From NCBI GenBank assembly GCA_001692895.1, contig KV748243.1, positions 875,248 through 939,247 on the forward strand: DNA of 64,000 bases. Reading direction: 5' to 3'. Source of the DNA: Cenococcum geophilum 1.58 (Eukaryota; Ascomycota; Dothideomycetes; Gloniales; Gloniaceae). The position numbers were made by a program, and so were the translations under genes. This document shows, one piece after another, positions 54,965 through 64,000 of this stretch. The notes beneath the pieces were generated by a model. It was not told the origin of the DNA and ran no database searches. It saw only the letters and a program-made list of their open reading frames with translations. Position 1 is the stretch's first letter, and each line of letters begins with the position of its first letter.

Positions 54965-57900
54965 TTTTTTCTATTTATTGCCTAATTTAGTCCCTTTTTA
55001 GGTCTATATACTTCTACCTTTCTATATAGGAGAAGGCCCTACAAGGAAAAAAAACCTAAGTATTTCCTTTTAGCTAGTCCTATACGTTTTACCTTTACTA
55101 AACTATTATATCTTTATATCTTTAGGTCTACCTTATATACTATTCTATCTAAGTATATTAGAAGATCTAGAGGGGGTAATAGAAGTATTTAGTAATTCGC
55201 TAACGTACTACCTACGGCTAAATAAGGGTATTTAGTCTCTAAGGGCTAGAAGAGGGCGTATCCTTTAGTGTCCTTCTATTAGATCTTATATAATATTTAG
55301 AACTACTAGAGAACTTCTTAGCCTATAGCTATTTTACTACTACTTATAGGCCTCTACTTATAGAGAGTATTTAGGTAATATTATTTATATCTATACTAGT
55401 AAATAGCTAGTCCCTTACTAAGCGATAGCTATAGAAAAGTAGTATATAGTATACCAACTAAATAGACTATCTATAAGTATATTAAGGTATAGTATTTAAA
55501 ATATAAATACTTATAAACTATATATTTAGGCCTAAGACCTCCATCTATAGTAGGAAAATAGCTATAGATTCTACCTTTATTAGTCCTTTATATAGAGGAA
55601 GTATTAGTATTAACTATAGGGTATTCTATATAGCTATATATTGTATTTTTACCACCTCCTTCTATTATCGCTTTTATTTAAGGTCTACCTATCTTATAAT
55701 AAGTATAGTAGATCTCTATCTATACTAATGGCCTCTTATTCTCTATTGCTATAGTAGCGCTCTACTAATACGGCGGTAGGTCTTCGCCTAATAAGCTAGT
55801 AGTTTCTATATTTCCCTTTCTCTCTTTACCTATAGGTAGAGGGCTTCCTAGCTAGTATACTTAGGTATATCGCCTCTTTAAGAGGCCCTTACTTCTTATA
55901 TACGTCTTATTCCTTATATATATTTTCTTCTACTAAGTAGCCGTATACTATAAATATTCTCTATATAGTAGTTATATTAATATATAAGTCTAGTAATAAA
56001 ACCGCTAATTTGCGTTCTAATATAGCGCGTAGTATTCTTTTATAAGTCCCTATAGTTTTATATAGGTACTAGTTTTATAGCCTAGCTAGTAACGCTAGGG
56101 AGCTTTTTACTAATACCTTATTATTTAGTCTTAGGCCTTAGATCTAGGAGCTATATAGTATTATTAGCCCTACTATTACTATATATAGTAGATATATGCG
56201 TTTAAAAGAGGGTCTCTATATTAATATAGTAATATATAATCCTGCCGAAAATGCTATTACTCCCCTATAGGTCATCTATATAATATATACGTTTTAGTCT
56301 AGTAAAGACTTTACTAAAACCCCTAGGACCTTAAGGGTAGCTTCTAGTTTTACTTTATAGCCCTAGATATTTACTATTAAGGCTAGGTTACTACTTGTCT
56401 TCCTTTTCCTATAAAGTAAATAAGATAGTGTTTATCTAGTGTAAATTTAATATAGTATCGTTTTACCTATATAATATACCTATTATGCCTAGTTTAGCCT
56501 AGTACAGTTTTTTACTACTATATTTCCCTATATAATTAGGTTTATATTAGCCCTCTCCCTAATTACCTTAAGTATTTAAGCGGTATAGCAAGCTTACCTA
56601 AGATATACTATATTTATACTAAGCCTAAACCTAAGCGGAGCCTTTAATAATATATTATATAAGAGATTTCTATAAATCCTAAGAAATAAAGGCCTACTAA
56701 ACTAGATAATTAAGTTTATCTATGCCTTTCTAATAGGGCGTATTATAAAAATTATAATTAGAAGCTATAAAAGTAAATTAATACTAATACCTATAGGTAT
56801 TCTCTAGAGATTACTTCTATTACCAACCCTATTCCTCTCCCTTTATATTTAAACTACTAAAGATATATAATAATATCTAAGATATAATAGCTCTAAGATT
56901 TATAAATAAGAGGGTTAATCATTTCTTCTTACGCCTATTTATATCTATAGTAGTAGCTTCTATACCTCTACTTTTTCTTATATACGTTCTATAACCATCT
57001 TTTCTAAAAGCTTTCTTAGGATATTTTCTAGGGTAATTAGTTAGTAGCTTCTTAAAAAGAAGTAGTTTTTTTTCTTTACCTTTTATAAGACGACTATAGT
57101 TATTACTTTAAAGTATTTAGGTAGTTCGCCTCCCTAAATGTAGGGAGTTATAGTATTAGTAAGTAGTATTACTACCGCTTTAATTATTTTATATAGAATC
57201 TTATTTAGCCCTAGCGCTTTACTAATAAGGAGCTTTTATATAGTATTTTTTATTTCTTTACTAATACTATATAGCTTATTTCTAGAGGTAAGGGGTAGGT
57301 TTATCTACTAATATCTAAATCTGCTTAGTCCGCGCCTAGGAAAAACCTCTTTATTAATATTTTTAATTTTTCCTTATTATTATTTATATACTAGTCCTAT
57401 TCTATCTAGTAGAGTATAGGTAAATAGGGATCCTCTAGTGTCTCTTTAGCGGCTTGCCTACTCTACTCTAATATACGCTAGAGTCCCTTATTATATAGTT
57501 TAATAGGGTTTAAGGTAATTTCTTTTAGGAATTAGTACTAGTTATTTCTACCCTCTTTCTATATTATCTTCTTAAGCCTATATTTTAGGACTTTATAGCT
57601 CTATTAGTAGTAGGCTTCGCCTATTACGCTATACTATCGCCTTACTTTTTTTTAGCACCCGCGAGTAGCTAGGCCGCCTTTAGCAATTATTTACGGCGGG
57701 CATATTTACTAGGCTAAGCCTTTAGGTAATATTCTTTTAAGTAGTTACTTATAATCCTTTAAATATCCTCTAGTAATATCTAGGGTATAGCTGCTAGCTT
57801 ATTAGTAACTTCCTAGGTATACCTTTCCTAGTTAAGTTTATTAGTGGCGTATCTTTAGTAGGTTTATTATATTAGTGCGGTAAAGTTAAGCGTTATCTAT

Positions 57901-58900
57901 ATAGATATATAGTTTATAGTAATTGCTTATATATTTTCTAGTCCGTAGAATACTAGTTAGTTTATAAGTATTTCTTATATAAATATAAGGTTAATTATAC
58001 TCTCTTAGGTTTCTCTTTTCTAGGTAGGTTTACTAGTTAGAGTAGTTAAGGTAAGGCCCTACGTTTCTAGCTTATTTAGTAAGTAAATCGCCTATACATT
58101 AACTATAGCCTACTATCCTCCCTATAATATATAGTATATATTAAAGTCCCCTAAGACTATTACATTACCTCCCGCTATATTAATAGCTTATTAAAGTAGT
58201 CCCTATATAGCAATTTAGGGCTTATTATCCCTTAGATCGTTAATATTAATTATACTAGTTTAGCCTCTATTAGTAGCTACTTATAGTTTACCTATATTAG
58301 GTCTAATAGTATAGTAGCTCTATACTTATATATTAATACGTTAACTAACTAGGAAGTATATATAGGTAGTATATCTAGTTTATATAGGAGGTAGTATCCT
58401 TTTAGTTAGTATATTTTACGGGGTTACTTTTTATATACTAGTTCCTATAGGGCTATTATCTAGTACTCTTCTAGGTCTAGGCTATTAAATAGGGGATATA
58501 TTACTCTATAGTTTAAGTATCTATAGTTATATTATACTACTATTAGCCCTTTTATAGTATTAGTTAGTCTAGTAACTTATAGGTATTTTCTATTTACGTC
58601 TAGCCGGGCTTTATACTAGAGGCTATTTAAACTATTCTTTTATATACTACTGCCGCTATAAGAGTATATATATTAGATCCCGCCACGCTTATAACAAGTT
58701 CGCAAGCACTTAATATCTTTTTAGCTATATGGCAACGTAAGGCGGGATACGTTATAGCCGCCTATATCTCTTAGATTAGTAGGTTAATTATTAGAGTACT
58801 ATATATTTTAACCATTTAGAGCCCTAGTAATACCTCTATATATATTATATATACTTTATAAAGCTATATAAAGCTATATAACTTTAGATATAGCAATTCC
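54965..58900 (-). mobile_element. LINE fragment with endonuclease and RT (Tad1/I-like), RIP-degraded
   Basis: Read on the minus strand. An endonuclease/phosphatase-fold piece is at about 58260-58110 (NVIVLGDFNIYYIL, compare GDFNLHHPLWGG). RT fingers are at about 57300-56900 (SKALGLNKIL, GGELPKYFKVITIVVL, KLLEKMVIERI). The order endonuclease-RT is that of a LINE ORF2. The 3' part (56170-54965) is repeated in inverted orientation to the left. The upper boundary is approximate. Stops in every domain show it is dead. Confidence 0.7.
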
Positions 58901-60076
58901 TAGGACTAGCTTTATAATAACCTTTATAATCTTTTAAATAAGTTATAAATTTATAGCGCCTTACCTACTTTCTACTTATATATTAAGGGGTACCCTAATT
59001 ACTTTAACTAGGTAGTCCTAGTAAAGGATTTTATACTTAGAGATATTTCTCTAGGTAATAGCCTAGTCCTTTACCTATTAGCTAGGAAGTATAACCTCTA
59101 TACTACTACTATATAGGACCCTTACTACTACTGCCTTTAGTATATACACTCTAATTAATATAAGAATCTATTTTAGCTCTACTTCTATACCTTCTGGTAT
59201 TTAGACCCTAACTATAGACCTAATAGGTACTACGCTAAGTATACGCTAAGGGGGCACTAGTTAGGCGCTGGCCGTAATATTAGCCTATAAGGGCTTTATT
59301 ATATACATTATTAGTATTCTCTATAATTTTATCGCATCTTTAATACGCTTAAGCCTATTCTCTATAGCGTTCTAATTCCTATTATATCTTATCTATAGTT
59401 TCTAGGCGATTCGCCCTGCCTATTAAGCTATATACACTACCTCTATACGTAGGTAATTATCTTCTCCCTTCTCTAGATCTTCTTTAATGTCTTTTAGAAT
59501 ATTTATAAGTTTCTACTATTTCTAGTTATTATCCTTTAGTTATTATAGTTAGGTCGTCTCCTATTAGGTATATTATAGTATTATATTTTTCTATACGACG
59601 TCCTACTTTTAAGTTTATTACAATCCTCCTATATTGCGTAAGCTTTCTAGCTGTACTATATATATTAGCTCTAGGGTATATTATACCCTAGATTTAATTA
59701 GAAGTAGTTATTTCTTTATTAAATAAGTAGTAGGCGCGTTCTACTACTATAGTGGCTTTATTTATAGATATATAAGCGTCTTATATACTTTATATATATA
59801 TTTATATAAGCTACTCTTCTATACTTTAACCCTAATTTCTCTTTAATAATTATTACTAATGCCTTAGACTTTATATATACTATAATACTTTTTTAGCCTT
59901 TTATAAAGGGCTTTAGTATATAGTAATACTTATGCCCTATTATATATTATAGCTAGAGGTTTAATAATACTAAAGTTTAATATAATACCTTTAATAAAGA
60001 GCTTTATACTATAGTATAAAGCTTTAAAGTATAGAAATACTATTTTTAATATACTCTATATAATATATATACATAA
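58901..60076 (+). mobile_element. Decayed remnants including a gypsy RNase H piece
   Basis: At about 59813-60060 the plus strand reads LYFNPNFSLIIITNALDF, which parallels the RNase H segment of the element at 63440-63620 (HFNPNLPLMVITNAFNYAYS). This appears to be a truncated older relative. The rest (58901-59800) is TA-rich and not assigned. Confidence 0.5.
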
Positions 60077-60302
60077 TATTAGGTAAAACCTAAGTAGATA
60101 GTTATATAGCCGTAAGGTATAGGCGACCCTAGGGCAACCTAGGGGTAACTCGCCTGTAAGGCACGTGCTCTATACATACCTAGGGAAACCCCTTCCTACC
60201 TCGCATATAGACTTCTCCTTTTTCCCTTAAGGATTCGTCTCTATCTATACAATATACCTATTATTCTATTATTAGACTCCCTATCTATATCTTTACCTTA
60301 TA
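60077..60302 (+). repeat. 5' LTR of the window-end element
   Basis: About 226 bp. It shares the central block (ctctatctatacaatatacctatt) and ends with the LTRs at 46408 and 49783, but carries an extra short GC-containing segment near 60125-60150. Confidence 0.8.
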
Positions 60303-63300
60303 TTTAAATCCTTACCAATCTCCTTAGGAGGATAGCCGGTTTAATTTTTCTATAATGCCTCTAAAAAGAAAACTGACGCCTACACCTAACGGTAATACGC
60401 TAGCGATATGACCGCAGAACGCCTTAGGATCTAGTGTAGATAAAACCGCTAGAAGCATACTAGTAGCATTTAAGCTATTTTCCGAATCTTAAAATAATTA
60501 GATATCTATAAACGCTAAAGACTAGTTTAACTTATATACCTAGGCTTAATAGGAGCTTAGTAAGGTTACTAGCGTTCTACCTAATACTGCTAATATAAAG
60601 GAGCTAGATAAGCTAGCTAAGAAGATAACTAACTTATAGAGCATTATTAATTTAATAAAGCCCTCCCGTTGCCTCTCTAGTAAAGAGTATAAGTTACATA
60701 GCGAACGTATACGCCGATTAAATCTTAACGCCCTAGTTAAGAAGTTACTACCTAATATTAGCAGTACTACTTAATAGCATTTTAACCGGTAGATTGCCGC
60801 AGTTAAGAACTAATTTAAGGTTAATAACGCTGACTATAACTGTAAGCGATGTATACGCTAGGCTATTAAAGGTCTTATAAAAGAAAAGACAATTACCTAA
60901 CTAGTTTATTGCCGGTTAGGCACTAAGGATAAGGGTCCTTTACTATAGGATAAGTTTAAGACTATAGTCTAAGACTAGATTAGAAACCCTATAGTAGGAC
61001 ACTTTAATAATGCTATAATGTACTATATAGCTATTATAAAGAAGAATTAGAGGTTTAATGTCTTCCTAGCCTATATGCGTAGCTTAAAGGACCTCTTCCC
61101 TTATACCCCTTTTGTTAATCCTAAATAATAGGTAGACTTTTAGTTTTTATATCTTCTAGCCTACTTATAAGCAGAGCTCTTTTGCTAGAACTTTGCCTAA
61201 TAGGTAAGAACCGCTAAAGACCTCTTTAATAAAATCCGCTGTGTAGAGTAATTGCTTAATACTATAAAGCTTGCGGAAGATCGCGTAAGTAGTAGCAGTA
61301 AATTATTGCGTATAAAGCGCGGTCGCAGTATAGGCTCTATAGAGTTAGGTTTAGGGAATAGAACCTAAAAAGGGTAACGCTTTAAGTAAACTTTTAGGGA
61401 GATTACCTAAAAGCTAGATGGCTTAGGGGACTCCTTAGGCGCTAGTGCTACGCATATAAGTTAAAGGACTATAGGTGGATACCGTAAGGAATACTAGAAG
61501 TAGGCTAATAAAGAGAAGTTAGCTTGGGCTTTGGAAAACCTAAAGCCCTAGTAGCGTATCTTTTTTTAACTATAACTAGGGCCTAATATAGAGGGAGAGA
61601 AGAAACGAATTATAGTATATATTACGATAGATACGCCCTAGGGCAAAGTCCGCCTACATGCTTTATATAATAATAGGTACTAAATTAACCTTATTAATTA
61701 AGATATCGTCTATAGGTTTAACCTGCCTATATACTACGCGCTATATTTATATAAACCTATTATACGTTTCCTTAATAGTAACTAAATAATAATCTGGGAT
61801 GCCTATAATCTAATAGTTACTACTAGCGACTTCTAGAGTACTCCTTGCACTATTAGCCCGCAGACCTTTTAGGGCGGCTTATTTAATAGTTATAATATAG
61901 TCTTTAAATAGGATTGGCTCGCAGAAGCAGATTTATTAATTAACTTCCGCTCTAGATAGTTTATCTAGGGTACTTTAGACCCTAGACGCCTTTAAATAGT
62001 TACCCTTAACGCTTTCCTAGTAGATATTAAGGCTGGTGAAATAATCTATTCGCTATAGCTAGAAGACTCCTTTTTTATACTAGTTGTGAATATAATAGAG
62101 GACCTGTTATTACTAGTAGTAAGTACCTATATAGACCCTTTAGACGTAGAGATACTAGTTATAAATATAGTAAAGGACCTGCTGTTACTAGCAGCGAGTA
62201 CCTATAGAGACCCTTTGGTGCTAGCGTAGATTACCTATATATAAGGGGGAGGTGATTAAAACCCTAAAACTATTAAGTATATTGCAGCAGAGCTGTATAT
62301 ACTTTTAGTGCGAGTATACTTGCGAAATGTATATCGGCTATATTCTTCTCTTTACTAGCTCCCGGAAGCATACTACTATATAATAGTTGCTTTGACTTCT
62401 GTGGCCCCTAGCCTACTAGATATATATAAGGAGGAAATTAATATCTTTTCTAATAAGCTAGTAAGTATGCTACTATAGAACTCTAAGTATAACTATGCGA
62501 TTGACTTAAAAGAAGGTAAGACGCTACCGTAAATGCCCCTCTATAACCTCTTATAGAAAGAGTTATAGATCTTATAAAAATACCTAGATAGTGCTCTTAA
62601 AAAGGGCTGGATTAGGCCTAGTAAGTCGCCTACTAGAGCGCCTATCCTCTTTATGCTGAAAGCAGACGGTATAATGTGGCTATATGTTAACTATAAACGC
62701 CTAAATAAGATTACAATTAAAAATCGGTACCTCTTATTGCTGGTTAGCGAACTCTTTAATAGGCGAAGATATTTATAAAGCTGGATCTTTGTAATGCGTA
62801 CTATAGGATTTATATTAAAAAGGGAGATAAATAGAAGACCGTATTTAAGATATACTATAGTTACTTTAAGTACCTAGTAATGCCCTTTAGTCTTACTAAC
62901 GCCCCTATAACCTTTTAGAGCTATATTTATAAAGCTCTAAAAACCCTAGTAGATACTATCTATATAGCTTACCTAGATAATATTCTTATCTACTTAAATA
63001 ATAAGGATAAGTACGTTGAGTACGTTAAGTAGGTACTGCGACAGCTCCGCGCTTAGGGCCTATACGCCAAACTGTTAAAATGCATCTTTTATACTAAGAA
63101 CGTTAAGTTCTTAGGCTTTATTATTACCCCTAGGGGTATTATAATAGACCTTAACCGCGTAAAAGCTATTAAGGAATGGCCTAAACCTAAGTCCTATAGG
63201 GACATCTAGGTCTTCTTTAGCTTTGCTAACTTCTATAGGTAATTTATCTAGAACTACTCGGATACTATATACCCCCTATACGTATATCTTATATAGGTAT

Positions 63301-64000
63301 ATCGCAACCTAATATTAGATAGGGAGAAGAAGTAGAAGCGTAAGTTAAAAGGGCCTACTAAATGGTATTAACTTTAGTCCTAGCCTAATGACGCGTAGTA
63401 GGCGTTCTGTAAGCTACGCGCTGCGTTTATATAGGCTCCTCTACTTTACCACTTTAACCCTAATTTACCCCTAATGGTAATTACTAACGCTTTTAATTAT
63501 GCCTATAGTGGTATACTTCTGCAGCCTTTAGGGTAAGGGGATTAACTCTACTAGTACCTAATTGCTTATTATAGTTAGAAGCTTACTAGCCTAAAAGTAT
63601 AGTATAATATATATAATAAAGAACTACTCGCTATAGTGTAATGCTTTAAGATATAGCGCTATTACCTTAAATACGCCGCGTATGTAACGCGCGTGCTCTA
63701 TAATTATAATAATCTTAGGTACTTTATAACTACTAAGAGCTTATTTACTTATTAGGCCCGGTACGCTAAGGAACTAGCTAAGTTTAATTTTAAGATTAAA
63801 TATAAGCTAGGTAAAGTAAATCCCGCTAATATACTATCCCGGCACCCGGATTATGCTAAAAGCTTTAAAGATGGCAGTAAGAGGACAATCCTTAATGCTA
63901 TACTGCCTATATTATAGCAAAAGTTACAAGTTATAGGCCTTTTGGGCGGCCCTAGTGCTACTATACTATACTAGTAAGTAGTATATGTATAGCATATAAG
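60077..64000 (+). mobile_element. LTR retrotransposon, related to 46408-49998, runs off the window
   Basis: The left LTR at 60077-60302 (TATTAGGTAAAACC..., the RIPed form of TGTCAGG...) is homologous to the 216-bp LTRs. Gag-like sequence begins at 60355. Protease-region sequence is around 61590-62100, and RT is at about 62480-63000 with YLDNILIY at 62969-62992 instead of YLDD. RNase H lies around 63440-63700. The gag to RT-RNase H order and the RT motif are Ty3/gypsy type. The 3' end is outside the window. Heavily RIP-mutated. Confidence 0.82.

Overview
The window looks like nuclear DNA of a filamentous ascomycete (Pezizomycotina). Genes carry short GT-AG introns of about 50-150 bp with CTAAY-like branch sites. 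The fungal-only families seen (DHA2 efflux pump, CGH-type small Cys/His protein, DUF7924-like protein) fit. The transposon-rich part shows the C-to-T / G-to-A decay of repeat-induced point mutation (RIP): TpA-rich sequence with CAA/CAG/CGA codons turned into stops. I cannot name the species.

Layout. 1-1300: decayed, TA-rich repeat sequence. 1317-3830: DHA2-family MFS transporter (minus, seven exons including a 10-nt micro-exon). 4160-5852: a 1.7-kb terminal-inverted-repeat transposon with a 9-bp target duplication and a 12-bp minisatellite, inserted upstream of the transporter. 5.9-31 kb: gene-containing block of ordinary composition. It holds a small Cys/His protein (6513-6986, minus), a 14-3-3-like protein (10202-11725, plus), a decayed HpcH/HpaI aldolase (12653-13792, minus), a divergent glutaredoxin-like / CHORD-CS pair (14049-15752), a second Cys/His-family relic (16064-16759), S-adenosylhomocysteine hydrolase (18288-19845, minus), a divergent CWF19-like / GPN1 pair (20565-24417), and a C2H2 zinc-finger protein (27893-28855, minus). 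31-36.5 kb: transition zone with gene relics, two nested MITE-like elements, a small hairpin repeat, and one intact open frame for a DUF7924-like protein (34737-36032, minus).

36.5-64 kb is an AT-rich island of nested transposons. A PiggyBac-like DDE transposon, bounded by 15-bp inverted repeats at 36511 and 50303, is split by two LTR elements. The first is a complete Ty3/gypsy copy (36703-44682, 426-bp LTRs, ACACA duplication). The second is an internally deleted LTR element (46408-49998, 216-bp LTRs, GATTG duplication). Next come a reverse-oriented copy of the same 12-bp minisatellite (about 50755-51075) and two tail-to-tail LINE fragments. One LINE fragment is interrupted by an ORF1-only non-LTR insertion with an A-rich tail and a 9-10 bp duplication (51702-53805). 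The window ends inside a longer relative of the second LTR element (60077 to 64000).

The genes serve housekeeping roles: methyl cycle (SAHH), splicing (CWF19-like), RNA polymerase II assembly (GPN1), Hsp90 co-chaperone function (CHORD-CS) and thiol redox (glutaredoxin-like). No biosynthetic cluster is evident. Exon boundaries are hand-derived from splice signals and family alignment from memory. Scattered Ns (for example near 4477-4508, 32255, 51975-53630) mark uncertain bases.
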